Assembly: GCF_023023025.1 (NCBI RefSeq)
Contig: NZ_CP095481.1
Coordinates: 8,817,001-8,881,000 of the forward strand
DNA: 64,000 nucleotides
DNA from: Amycolatopsis sp. WQ 127309
GTDB taxonomy: Bacteria > Actinomycetota > Actinomycetes > Mycobacteriales > Pseudonocardiaceae
Reading direction: 5' to 3'
The notes under the pieces are model-generated. The model saw only the letters and a program-made list of their open reading frames with translations. It ran no database searches and was not told where the DNA came from. Below are positions 53,761 through 62,403 of this stretch, piece after piece; position 1 is the first letter of the stretch; each line of letters opens with the position of its first letter. Position numbers and translations under genes: made by a program.

Positions 53761-54603
53761 TCAGTAGACCGCAGCGATCGCGTCGCGGATGGCGCGGGCC
53801 AGCTCGGCGCGGCCCGCGGGCACGTACTCGGCCGTCAGCTCGCCGGCGTCGCCGCTCTTGGTGCGCACGAGGTAGCGGCCGTCGGCGGTGTCGAGCCAGC
53901 TCAGCGGGTCGCCCGCGAGCCGCTCGCCGCGGCGGCTCTGCGCGGTGACGGCGATGTGACCGCCACCGAGGCGCGGTTCGGCGAGCACGCGCTCCAGCAC
54001 GGCGACGTCGGACGTCGGCCGGGCCGGTGGGCGGCGGCCCGGCCGCACCACGGCCTTGACCTCGATCATGCCGAAGGCGTCGGTCTCTTCTTCGTCGAAC
54101 TCCGCGTCGGCGCGCCGCTTGGCCGTCATCGCCGAGACCTCGCGGCCGGCGGCGCGGTGCACGACGTGCCTGCCGGTCGTCGCGGCGGGCGCCGGGGGCA
54201 GCACGCCGGTGACGACCTCGACCAGGTCCTCGTCCGCGAAGAGCGAGAACAGCAGCTCGTCGGTGTCCGGGGCCTGGGTGATGCCGAGCGCCTGCGCGCC
54301 GTCGGTGACCACGAGGACGGCGACGTCGGCGCCGAGGCCGTCGATCCCGCTCACCGCGACCGACACGCGCGGGCTGGCCAGCAGCTCGAAAGCCGTGCGC
54401 ACACCCGGGTGCAGCTCACCCGACACCGAAAGACGCCGCTCCTCGAGCGCGTCGTAGACCTGCCGGGCGACGTGGACGAACCGCACCGGATCGGCCGGGA
54501 GGTACCCGGCCCGCAGTGGGTACCGCCGGACATCGCCACCGGTCGCCTGCCCGACAACCAGGGCTTCGACGACCTCGAGGACGAACTCGAATCTGTCCGC
54601 CAT
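53761..54603 (-). CDS. EspG-like type VII secretion chaperone (280 aa)
   Basis: An alpha/beta protein of the ESX secretion-associated EspG size and layout. It begins FEFVLEVVEALVVGQ and includes ARQVYDALEERRLSVSGELH. EspG proteins bind PE/PPE dimers and deliver them to the ESX ATPase. It is the first gene of the minus-strand locus, suggesting it serves the PPE-like and RHS proteins encoded downstream. ATG 54603 is used; TTG 54627 would add eight residues. Confidence 0.82.
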   Translation of the reverse strand: MADRFEFVLEVVEALVVGQATGGDVRRYPLRAGYLPADPVRFVHVARQVYDALEERRLSVSGELHPGVRTAFELLASPRVSVAVSGIDGLGADVAVLVVTDGAQALGITQAPDTDELLFSLFADEDLVEVVTGVLPPAPAATTGRHVVHRAAGREVSAMTAKRRADAEFDEEETDAFGMIEVKAVVRPGRRPPARPTSDVAVLERVLAEPRLGGGHIAVTAQSRRGERLAGDPLSWLDTADGRYLVRTKSGDAGELTAEYVPAGRAELARAIRDAIAAVY

Positions 54604-54786
54604 TTCCCCTCGCCTGATTCCACTCAAGTCAACCGCAAACGCCGGACATCCAAGACGTCAAACCTTCAAGCAAGTTCCCTTACGAAGAGTAGCAGTGCCG
54701 CATGATCGGGGTTCGGCACCGCCACCCGGATGCCCGAAAGACCACGATCCCTGTCCTGGGCGGGCAAGGGGCCCACAGTGGCCGTA

Positions 54787-55710
54787 TCACCCGATGCGGT
54801 GGTTGTGCACGCGGAGCTGCAGAGTGATGAGATCCAGCAGGGGCACGGAAACGCCCAGCTCACGGGCACGCGTGGTGAGGTCGCCGAAGATCTGGTCTCC
54901 CTCGACCGAGTGACCGCCGAGAAGGTCGCGATACAGCGAAGAACCACCCGTTCCGGGGTCGGTCACCGTTCGGCGTGTCGCCTCCAGATCCGCGGCGGGC
55001 ACGGGATATCCGGCGGCTTCGGCGACGGCCGCGGCCTCCGCCACGACGGCCTCGGCGAACGCCGCGCCGCCGGGCACCGCGACGACGTCGCCGGTCGTGC
55101 CGCGCATCAGGCTGTTCACCCCGCCGATCGACGCGATGAACACCCACTTCGCCCACATGGCCCCGGTGATCGCGTCGTCGCGGGCCGCCGGGAAGCCCGC
55201 GCCGGTCAGCGCCGCGTCCACGTCGGACAATCGCGGCGGGACGGGTTCGACGCGCGCGCCGTAGGTCAGGTTCTGCAGCGGCCCGAGCCGCCGGATGTCG
55301 CCGTCGTCGTCCACCGTGGTGACGACTTTCGCGACACCGCCCAGAACCGCCGCGTCACCGAAGCGCGCGGCGAGGGCGTCGATGTGCGCCATCCCGTTGA
55401 GGAACGGCAGAATCAGCGTTCCCGGGCCGACCGCGGGCGCGAAATCGTCGATGGCGCTCGTCAGCGCGGTGGCCTTCACCGCGAGCAGCACGAGGTCGTA
55501 GGTTTCGTCCAGGGCCCCGGTTTCCACCAGCGGCGGGTCGAGCACGGTCTCTTCGCCGAGCCCGACGATCCGCAGCCCGCGCTGCCGCAGCAGCTTCGCC
55601 CGCCCGGGCCGGACGAGGAACGTCACGTCCCGCCCCGCCTGCAGCAGCCGGCCGCCGAAGTACCCGCCGGTCGCACCGGCACCCACCACCAGGATCCGCA
55701 CGTCGTCCAC
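54787..55710 (-). CDS. ApbA/PanE-family 2-ketopantoate reductase-like enzyme
   Basis: The 307-residue protein has the Rossmann motif VRILVVGAGATGGYFGGRLL near the start. The all-helical C-terminal domain contains WAKWVFIASIGGVNSL, where PanE has its catalytic Lys. It should reduce a 2-keto acid with NADPH; ketopantoate is one option. Other pantothenate genes are not nearby. Several GTG starts are possible (55710, 55716); none has a clear ribosome site. Confidence 0.85.
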   Translation of the reverse strand: MDDVRILVVGAGATGGYFGGRLLQAGRDVTFLVRPGRAKLLRQRGLRIVGLGEETVLDPPLVETGALDETYDLVLLAVKATALTSAIDDFAPAVGPGTLILPFLNGMAHIDALAARFGDAAVLGGVAKVVTTVDDDGDIRRLGPLQNLTYGARVEPVPPRLSDVDAALTGAGFPAARDDAITGAMWAKWVFIASIGGVNSLMRGTTGDVVAVPGGAAFAEAVVAEAAAVAEAAGYPVPAADLEATRRTVTDPGTGGSSLYRDLLGGHSVEGDQIFGDLTTRARELGVSVPLLDLITLQLRVHNHRIG

Positions 55711-55974
55711 GACCACGACGCTACGCCGGGCGGGTCCCGATCCGCCGCCGTCCCGCTGGGTGGCCGGCGGTGGGACTCGCCACAGCGTCGCAGCGGCCCA
55801 GCCGGTCACCGTAAACCGCAGTCACGAACCCGGCCGAGCCCGGATTCCGCGACCGTGACCCGCTGTCACCACGCAACCCGCCGGCGCCGCGACCACAGCG
55901 TCCGCACAGCAAGACACAGCGAACGGACAGGTGGAATCGGCTGCCGAACGGGCACCGCGAGGCGTTGACCAGGC

Positions 55975-56886
55975 ATGGGAAGACCGATCCGGGACCTGGG
56001 CCTCGCCGCCGCGCTCGCCGCGACCCTGCTCGTGGCGGCCTGCGGGCAGGCGGTCACGCCCGCCGCGCAGAGCACCACGACGGCCCCGGATCCGCCGCAG
56101 GACACCGAGGTCGGGCCACCGGCTCCGAGCACCACCGCGGTCCCCTACCCCGACCTCTCCGGCGTCGCCGGCGGGGTCGCGGACGCCGTCGCCGCCGCCT
56201 CGCGCGGAACCGATGTCGGGTTCGTCCTCTTCGACCGGGAGTCCGGAAAGGAACTGGCCTCGCTGAACCGCGACACGCCGTACTACACGGCTTCGGTGGT
56301 GAAGCTGCTGATCGCCATCGACGAGGTGCGCGGCACCGACGGCGGCTGGGCGCTCCCCGACGCCGATACGGTCGACGACCTGACCGACATGCTCGCCGGC
56401 AGCGACGACGCGATCGCGTCGGAACTCTGGGAACGCAACGGCGGCAACGAGATCGTCACCCGCACCGCGGGCCTGATCGGCCTCACGCACACGACCCCGC
56501 CGGCCGACCCGACCCAGTGGGGCATGGCGAAGACGAGCGCCGCCGACGTCGTCGCGACCTACGAGTTCCTCGAGGACACCGTGCCCGACGACGTCGCGCA
56601 GCCGCTGCTCACCGCGCTCGGTGACGCCCGCAACCCCGCCGACGACGGCTGGGACCAGTACTTCGGCATCCCGGACGGGCTGCCGGGGACGTCGTGGCAG
56701 GTCAAGCAGGGCTGGATGATCCTGCGCACCGCCCTGGTCCTGAACACCACGGGTGTCGTCAACGACCGCTACGTCGTCGTGCTGCTGACCCAGCAGCCGC
56801 CGGTCGGCTCGGCGAAGGGCCGCGCCGCCGTGACCGCGGGGATCACGACGCTCGCTCCCCTGCTGAAGCAGCTGAGCGCGACGTGA
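55975..56886 (+). CDS. Lipoprotein of the class A beta-lactamase-like serine hydrolase fold (303 aa)
   Basis: A signal peptide ends VAAC at about Cys23 (lipobox), followed by a Pro/Thr-rich spacer to about residue 60. The penicillin-binding fold has the S-x-x-K motif at Ser107-Val-Val-Lys110 and a likely SDD segment (GSDDAIASELW). A late VKQGWM stands where K-T/S-G is expected; it deviates from the consensus, so beta-lactamase activity is doubtful. It is probably a cell-wall-linked hydrolase or remodelling protein. It overlaps the convergent flavin reductase gene by 44 bp. Confidence 0.82.
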   Translation: MGRPIRDLGLAAALAATLLVAACGQAVTPAAQSTTTAPDPPQDTEVGPPAPSTTAVPYPDLSGVAGGVADAVAAASRGTDVGFVLFDRESGKELASLNRDTPYYTASVVKLLIAIDEVRGTDGGWALPDADTVDDLTDMLAGSDDAIASELWERNGGNEIVTRTAGLIGLTHTTPPADPTQWGMAKTSAADVVATYEFLEDTVPDDVAQPLLTALGDARNPADDGWDQYFGIPDGLPGTSWQVKQGWMILRTALVLNTTGVVNDRYVVVLLTQQPPVGSAKGRAAVTAGITTLAPLLKQLSAT

Positions 56887-57583
56887 CGCCGGTGACGCCA
56901 CGGGCGCGGTCGATGTCGGGGCCCCGGTAGAGCCGTTCCGGGATCCGGGCCAGCGTCGACGGGTGGACCTGCGGGCCGAGGCCGTAGAGCTTCTGGAAGC
57001 TCATGATGAGCGGCCGCCAGGCGTCCGGGTCGATGCGGTCGTCGCTGCCGGGCAGGCGGATGTCGTCGTGCACGAACACGCGCTGCACGCGCACCTCGAT
57101 CGCGACGATCCCGCCGCGCTGCCGCTCGTCGGCGTCCGCGACCGGGTGCACGGCCTCGACGACCGCCTCCATCGCCACCGGGCATTCGGCGACGCGCGGC
57201 GGCGCCACGGTCTCCGACGCCACCGGCGTCAGCCCGGCCCGCTCGAACTTCTCCGCGAGGTGGAAGTAGCCGCGCTGCTGCTTCCCGGGCGGCACGGGGT
57301 CCGAGCCGGTGGTCATGGCGAGCCGGTCGACGTGCGCCGCGAGCGCGTCGGAGGGCAGGTTGAGCACGCATTCGCGGGTGCGCAGCAGGTTGTGGGTGGT
57401 GTGCGAGCGCGCGCTGAGCCCGAGCATCGCGCGCCAGCCGAGCCAGAACGCCGACGACATCGGGGCGAGGTTGGCCGAACCGTCCTCATTGGCGCTCGAA
57501 ATCAGCACCACGGGGGTGCCGAAGTAGAGGATCCCGGGCTCGATGGCCGAATGCGCAAGGGTTTCCGTCTTCACGCCGTCCAT
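56843..57583 (-). CDS. Flavin reductase-like FMN-binding split-barrel protein (246 aa)
   Basis: Split-barrel domain with PVVLISSANEDGSANLAPMS and LSARSHTTHNLLRTRECVLN, the FMN-binding pattern of the flavin reductase-like family. The C-terminus has PEKLYGLG-like content (SFQKLYGLGPQVHPS). It may reduce free FMN or act as an oxygenase partner. No partner oxygenase is adjacent. Its 3' end overlaps the serine hydrolase gene. Confidence 0.85.
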   Translation of the reverse strand: MDGVKTETLAHSAIEPGILYFGTPVVLISSANEDGSANLAPMSSAFWLGWRAMLGLSARSHTTHNLLRTRECVLNLPSDALAAHVDRLAMTTGSDPVPPGKQQRGYFHLAEKFERAGLTPVASETVAPPRVAECPVAMEAVVEAVHPVADADERQRGGIVAIEVRVQRVFVHDDIRLPGSDDRIDPDAWRPLIMSFQKLYGLGPQVHPSTLARIPERLYRGPDIDRARGVTGVTSRSAASAGERAS

Positions 57584-57638
57584 CGTCCCGCCCCGGCCAC
57601 CCTTCTCGCTGGCGGGAATCGGCCGTCGCGATCAAAGC

Positions 57639-57687
57639 CGTGAGGGGCACCCTGAGGGACTTATAAGCTCTGAGGGTGCCCCTCACG
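57639..57687. terminator. Stem-loop after the molybdenum-hydroxylase operon (hairpin family member 5)
   Basis: Arms CGTGAGGGGCACCCT (57639-57653) and its complement (57673-57687) pair perfectly over 15 bp. The arm start CGTGAGGGGCACC is the same as in the element at 17730. It lies 4 bp beyond the FAD-subunit stop on the minus strand. Confidence 0.7.
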
Positions 57688-57691
57688 CGCT

Positions 57692-58507
57692 TCAGGAACC
57701 GGCGGCCTGGGTGAGGGCGCGGCGGGTGAGGACGCGCGCGAGGTGACGGCGGTACTCCGCCGTCGCGTGGGGCTCGTCCGGCGGGTTCGTGTCCTCGGCC
57801 GCCAGGGCCGCCGCGTCCTCGATGGACGCGCCGGACGCCAACGCCGCTTCGGTCGCCGACGCGCGCAGCGGGACGCCGGCCATGTTGACCAGGCCCACCT
57901 GGCCGCCGACCACGGCCACGCCGACCATCGCCCAGTCGAGCGCGCGGCGGGTGAACTTCTCGAAGCCCCAGCCGAGGCCGGTCTGGCTCGGCAGCCGGAT
58001 CTCCGTCAGCAGCTCGTCCGGCTCCAGCGGCGTCGTGAACGGGCCGAGGAAGAACTCCGACGCCGGGATGCGGCGCTCGCCCGCCGGGCCGCGCGCGACC
58101 AGCACGGCGTCCGACGCCAGGATCGCCGCCGGGAGGTCGGCCGCGGAGTCGGCGTGCACCAGGGAACCGCCGAGGGTGCCGCGGTGGCGGACCTGGCGGT
58201 CGCCCACCTCCCCCGACGCGTGCGCCAGCAGCGGTGCGTGCTCCCGCAGCACCGGATCCTGCTCCAGGTCGCTGTAGCGGGTGAGGGCGCCGATGACGAC
58301 GTCGTCGCCGTCCAGCCGGACGTAGCGCAGCTCGTCGACCGGCCCGATGTCCACCAGGTACTCCGGCGCGGCCAGCCGCAGCTTCATCAGCGGCAGCAGG
58401 GAATGCCCGCCGGCCAGGACCTTGGCGTCGTCGCCGTGCTCGGCCAGCCGGGCCAGCGCTTCGTCCACTGTGGACACGCGCTCGTAGCGGAACTCGGCGG
58501 GGATCAC
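57692..58507 (-). CDS. Molybdenum hydroxylase FAD subunit (CoxM-like)
   Basis: 271 residues with the FAD-binding motifs of the xanthine dehydrogenase/CO dehydrogenase medium subunit: [14 protein letters not shown] near residue 32 and [15 protein letters not shown] near 111. It should pass electrons from the Fe-S subunit to FAD and an acceptor. The GTG start overlaps the CoxS-like gene by GTGA. Confidence 0.93.
   Translation of the reverse strand: MIPAEFRYERVSTVDEALARLAEHGDDAKVLAGGHSLLPLMKLRLAAPEYLVDIGPVDELRYVRLDGDDVVIGALTRYSDLEQDPVLREHAPLLAHASGEVGDRQVRHRGTLGGSLVHADSAADLPAAILASDAVLVARGPAGERRIPASEFFLGPFTTPLEPDELLTEIRLPSQTGLGWGFEKFTRRALDWAMVGVAVVGGQVGLVNMAGVPLRASATEAALASGASIEDAAALAAEDTNPPDEPHATAEYRRHLARVLTRRALTQAAGS
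58463..58475. repeat. Iterated palindrome GTCCACTGTGGAC, copy 4
   Basis: Complete copy in the CoxM-like gene, in frame as Ser-Thr-Val-Asp with codon ACA. Partial copies with the core CCACWGTGG are at 15432, 22494, 31271, 42756 and 54773. Confidence 0.75.
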
Positions 58508-58974
58508 CGGTCCACCTCCTGCCCCGAAGCGTCCATCACGGAGCTGACGATGTTGTGGTAACCCGTGCAGCGGCACAGGTTCCCTTCCAGCCCGACGCGC
58601 ACCTCGTCGCGCGTCGGCTTCGGGTTGTCCGCGAGCAGCGACACCGACGCCATGATCATCCCCGGGGTGCAGAACCCGCACTGCAGGCCGTGCTGCTCCC
58701 GGAACGCCCGCTGCACCGGGTGCAGCTCACCGCCGGCACCGGACAGCCCTTCGACGGTGGTGACGACGTGGCCGTCGGCCTGCGCGGCCAGCACCGTGCA
58801 CGACTTGACCGACTCGCCGTCCAGCAGCACCGTGCAGGCGCCGCACGACGTCGTGTCGCAGCCGATGTTCGTGCCGGTGAACCCGGCCGTGTCGCGCAGG
58901 AAGTGCACCAGCAGCGTCCGGTCCGGCACCTCCTCGGCCACCGGCCGTCCGTTGACCTCGATCGAGACCTTCAC
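58504..58974 (-). CDS. Molybdenum hydroxylase 2Fe-2S subunit (CoxS-like)
   Basis: 156 residues with two 2Fe-2S clusters. The ferredoxin-type cysteines are in [16 protein letters not shown], and the C-terminal helical cluster in [11 protein letters not shown] and [10 protein letters not shown]. It overlaps both neighbours by four bases. It completes the three-subunit enzyme. Confidence 0.95.
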   Translation of the reverse strand: MKVSIEVNGRPVAEEVPDRTLLVHFLRDTAGFTGTNIGCDTTSCGACTVLLDGESVKSCTVLAAQADGHVVTTVEGLSGAGGELHPVQRAFREQHGLQCGFCTPGMIMASVSLLADNPKPTRDEVRVGLEGNLCRCTGYHNIVSSVMDASGQEVDR

Positions 58975-61298
58975 CGTTCGTTCTCCTTGCGCGCTGTGAC
59001 AACCGTGGCTTCGCCCCGGGCCGGGGGCTCCGCCACCCGGAACCCCCGAAACGCCGCGTCTTCGAGTGCAGCCCAGACCCGGATCGGGGTCGTGGGCATG
59101 TCCAGGTGCCGGACGCCGCGCGTGGCCAGCGCGTCGACCACGGCGTTGTGCACCGCCGGCGTCGAGCCGATCGTCGCCGCCTCGCCGATCCCCTTGACGC
59201 CCAGCAGGTTCCGGTCGGTCGGGGTGGCCATGTCGACGAGCTCGAAGTCCGGCAGCTCGACGGCCGTGATGAACGAGTAGTCCGCCAGCGTCGCGGTGGT
59301 CGGGTTGGCGTCCTCGTCGTAGGTGACGACCTCCATGAGCGCCTGCGCGGCGCCCTGGCCGAGCCCGCCGTGGCGCTGGCCGCGGAAGGTCAGCGGGTTG
59401 ACGATCGGGCCGGCGTCGTCGACGGCGATGATCCGCCGCAGCACGACCTTGCCGGTCTCGGTGTCGACCTCGACGACGGCGAGGTGCGCGCCGAACGGGA
59501 ACGTCGGCTTGCCGCCGCCGAACCAGACGTCCGCGGTGAGCTTGCCGTCCCCGGCGGTTTCGGCGACCTGCGCCCAGCTGAGCACCGCGCTCGACGGCGC
59601 GCCGCGGACCTGCCAGACGCCGCGCTCGACGTCCAGCTCCAGGTCGTCGGCCGACGCTTCCAGCAGGTCGGCCGCCAGTTCGCGGGCCTCGGCGATCACC
59701 TCGTCAGCCGCCTGCCGGATGGCCGACCCGCCGAGCTGCAGCGAGCGGGAGCCGAAGGTGCCGATCGCCTTGGGCACCTCGTCGGTGTCGCCGTGGCGGA
59801 CCGTGATCTTCTCCAGCGGCACGCCCAGGCGGTCCGACAGCAGCATCGCCAGCGACGTGCCGAGGCCCTGCCCGTGCGGCGAGCTGCCGGTCCAGGCGAC
59901 GACCGAGCCGTCCGGGTGGATGTCGACGCGGCCGCTCTCGCCGCCCGCGTCACCGCCGGTGATCTCGACGTACGCGGCGATCCCGAGGCCCAGCTCGATC
60001 GGGTCACCGGCGTCCCGCCGTCGCTGCTGCTCGGCGCGGAGCCCGGCGTAGCCGCCCGCTTCGAGCACCTTGTCCAGCGCCGTCGCGTACTCGCCCGAGT
60101 CGTAGGACGCGCCGGTCGGCGTCTGGTACGGGAACTCCTCGGGCCGGATGAAGTTGACCCGGCGGACCTCGGCCGGGTCCAGCCCGATCTCGGCGGCGAA
60201 GACGTCCATCGCGCGCTCGAGCGCGGCCGTCGCCTCCGGGCGGCCCGCGCCGCGGTAGGCGGCGATCGGGGTGGTGTTGGTGACGACGCCGCGGCTGCGC
60301 GTCTCGACCGCGGGGAACCGGTAGACGCCGACGGCCATCAGCTCGGTGAGCGTCGGCAGGAACAGCGTCCGCGGGTAGGCGCCGGCGTCCTGGACGACGT
60401 CGAGGCGGTACGCGAGCACCGTGCCGTCGCGCTTCCCGCCGATGGTGACGGTGTTCTGCTGGGCGCGCCCGTGCGTCATCGACGTGAGGTTCTCGCTGCG
60501 CGTCTCGATCCAGCGCACCGCGCGGCCGATCCGCTTGGCGGCCCAGCCGAGGACGGTCGCCTCGGGGTCCGCGCCGATCTTCGCGCCGAAGCCGCCGCCG
60601 ACGTCCGGGGCGATGACGCGCACCGCCTCCTCGCCGACGCCGAGGCCGCCGGCCAGCTGCGACCGCGCGATCTGGGCGTTCTGCGTGGACAGCCACGCGG
60701 TGAGCCTGCCGTCCTCGCCCCACACGCACGACGCGCCGCGGACCTCGAGCGGCGCCGGGGCGACACGCTGGTTGACGATCGTCTGCGTGACGACCGCGTC
60801 GCAGCCGTCGAAGAGCGCGTCGTCGAACTCCTCGGCGCCGTGGACCTGCATGACGTTGCTGCCCGTTTCCGGGTGCAGCAGCGTTTCCCCGGCCAGCGCG
60901 GCGTCGATGGTCGCGACGGCGCCGAGCGGGTCGTAGTCGATGTCGACCAGCTCGGCCGCGTCGGCCAGCTGGTAGCGCTCCTCGGTGAGGACGAGCGCGA
61001 CGGGTTCGCCGACATAACGGACGATTCCGTCGGCCAGCCACGGCTCCTTCACCGGCCCGGCGTCGTGCGGCGCGAGCCCGAGGTCGGCGGCGGTGAACAC
61101 GCCGAGCACCCCGGGCGCCGCGAGCGCCTCGCTGACATCGATGCCGCCGATCCGCGCGTGCGCGATGGGACTGCGCACGAACACCGCGTGTGCGGCGCCG
61201 GAAAGCGCTTCCTCCCGCAGATCGTCGACGTAGGTCCCGCCCGCGGTGATCAGGTTCTGATCTTCTTGGCGGACCACCCTGGTCCCGACAATGCTCAT
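58971..61298 (-). CDS. Molybdenum hydroxylase large subunit, form II CoxL-like
   Basis: 775 residues with the molybdopterin-binding fold. The active-site loop is AYRGAGR (residues 347-353), the form II signature. True aerobic CO dehydrogenase (form I) has VAYRCSFR, so CO oxidation is unlikely. The base Glu706 lies in [10 protein letters not shown]. The usual MoCo motif GGGFGAK is present near residue 235. It should hydroxylate an aldehyde, purine or N-heterocycle. The order on the transcript is large, small, then medium subunit. No maturation (CoxD/XdhC) gene is in the window. Confidence 0.92.
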   Translation of the reverse strand: MSIVGTRVVRQEDQNLITAGGTYVDDLREEALSGAAHAVFVRSPIAHARIGGIDVSEALAAPGVLGVFTAADLGLAPHDAGPVKEPWLADGIVRYVGEPVALVLTEERYQLADAAELVDIDYDPLGAVATIDAALAGETLLHPETGSNVMQVHGAEEFDDALFDGCDAVVTQTIVNQRVAPAPLEVRGASCVWGEDGRLTAWLSTQNAQIARSQLAGGLGVGEEAVRVIAPDVGGGFGAKIGADPEATVLGWAAKRIGRAVRWIETRSENLTSMTHGRAQQNTVTIGGKRDGTVLAYRLDVVQDAGAYPRTLFLPTLTELMAVGVYRFPAVETRSRGVVTNTTPIAAYRGAGRPEATAALERAMDVFAAEIGLDPAEVRRVNFIRPEEFPYQTPTGASYDSGEYATALDKVLEAGGYAGLRAEQQRRRDAGDPIELGLGIAAYVEITGGDAGGESGRVDIHPDGSVVAWTGSSPHGQGLGTSLAMLLSDRLGVPLEKITVRHGDTDEVPKAIGTFGSRSLQLGGSAIRQAADEVIAEARELAADLLEASADDLELDVERGVWQVRGAPSSAVLSWAQVAETAGDGKLTADVWFGGGKPTFPFGAHLAVVEVDTETGKVVLRRIIAVDDAGPIVNPLTFRGQRHGGLGQGAAQALMEVVTYDEDANPTTATLADYSFITAVELPDFELVDMATPTDRNLLGVKGIGEAATIGSTPAVHNAVVDALATRGVRHLDMPTTPIRVWAALEDAAFRGFRVAEPPARGEATVVTARKENER

Positions 61299-61364
61299 CT
61301 GGTCTCCTGCTCGCCGATACCCGCCCGATCATGCCCTCTCCGGCGGCCCGGCGGCAGCATGGAT

Positions 61365-62126
61365 CTAACCGAAGGCCTGCCAGCCGAGGACGACCGCCAG
61401 CGCGAGCCCGGCGACGCCGATCCCGATCCGCAACGGCGTCGCGGGCAGGTGCCGCACGATAGTCGCGCCGAGCCACGCCCCGCCGAGGGAGCCGAGGCAG
61501 ACGGCGAGCGCCGCCGTCCAGTCGACCTTGCCGGTCACCGCGAACACGAGCGCGGCGAGCAGGTTCGCCGACCCGGTGACCAGGTTCTTCGCCGCGTTGG
61601 TCCGGGCCAGCGGCTGGCTCCACACCGACACCAGCAGCGCGAGCATGAGCACGCCCGCGGCGGCGCCGAAGTAGCCGCCGTAGATGCCGATGACGAAGGC
61701 GAACGCGCCGGTCACCGGCCTGAGGCCGTGGTGCTCGGCGCCTTCGGCCAGCCGGCGCAACCGCGGTCCCACCATGAGCACCACCGACGCCCCGCCGATC
61801 AGCCACGGCACGATCACGGTGAAGGCGTCGGCCGGCGTCACCAGCAGCACGACGCCGCCGACCGCGCCGCCGATCGTGGTGATGACGCAGAGCGGGAGGA
61901 TCCGCTCGCGCTGCCCGGCGAGCTCGGGCCGCGCCCCGGCGGCCCCACCGGCGGTGGTCCCGAGCATGGCCACGGTGTTGGTCACGTTCGCGACGACGGG
62001 CGGCAGCCCGGCGGCGAGCAGCGCGGGGTAGGACACGAGCGACGCCAGCCCGGCGGTGGCCCCGGTCAGCCCGGCACCGACCCCGGCGAGAACGAGCAGG
62101 AGCAGCACCCCGGGGTCCGTGATCAC
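61365..62126 (-). CDS. TauE/SafE-family membrane permease (253 aa)
   Basis: About seven to eight hydrophobic helices. The repeated half-motifs typical of this family are visible: GATAGLASLVSYPALLAAGL in the first half and GIYGGYFGAAAGVLMLALL in the second, with NAAKNLVTG. Members export sulfite, sulfoacetate or other organic anions. The gene is 66 bp upstream of the molybdenum-hydroxylase large subunit on the same strand, so it may move that enzyme's substrate or product. The start is GTG. Confidence 0.88.
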   Translation of the reverse strand: MITDPGVLLLLVLAGVGAGLTGATAGLASLVSYPALLAAGLPPVVANVTNTVAMLGTTAGGAAGARPELAGQRERILPLCVITTIGGAVGGVVLLVTPADAFTVIVPWLIGGASVVLMVGPRLRRLAEGAEHHGLRPVTGAFAFVIGIYGGYFGAAAGVLMLALLVSVWSQPLARTNAAKNLVTGSANLLAALVFAVTGKVDWTAALAVCLGSLGGAWLGATIVRHLPATPLRIGIGVAGLALAVVLGWQAFG

Positions 62127-62187
62127 GTTGTCATCTCAACACGCCCCGGCCCGCGCCCGGCGGTGAGCTTGCTCCCACCGTTCACGT

Positions 62188-62238
62188 CCGTGAATGCCCC
62201 CTTCACGGACACTTGGTCCCTCGATGGGGCATTCACGG
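62188..62238. repeat. Stem-loop in a divergent promoter region (hairpin family member 6)
   Basis: Outer arms CCGTGAATGCCCC (62188-62200) and GGGGCATTCACGG (62226-62238) pair over 13 bp. The left part also contains a second, exclusive 9-bp stem GTCCGTGAA/TTCACGGAC (62186-62210). Unlike its relatives it lies between two divergent genes, so it is not at a gene end. Confidence 0.65.
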
Positions 62239-62403
62239 CTTTCCCTGGTCACCTGCGACCGGGCGGCGCGGGTATAGGCCGTTATACGAATTACCCAGGC
62301 CTTGTCCGAAACCGGACGAGATCCGCCGCCGGGGTTGCCGCGACGGCCGGGTCGTCCCAGAATCGCCGCGATGACAAGGTTGTCAGAGAGCGGAGGCCGG
62401 ACC

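Noticed and set aside
58971..61298. Aerobic CO dehydrogenase (CoxL form I)
   Set aside because: The active-site loop is AYRGAGR instead of VAYRCSFR.
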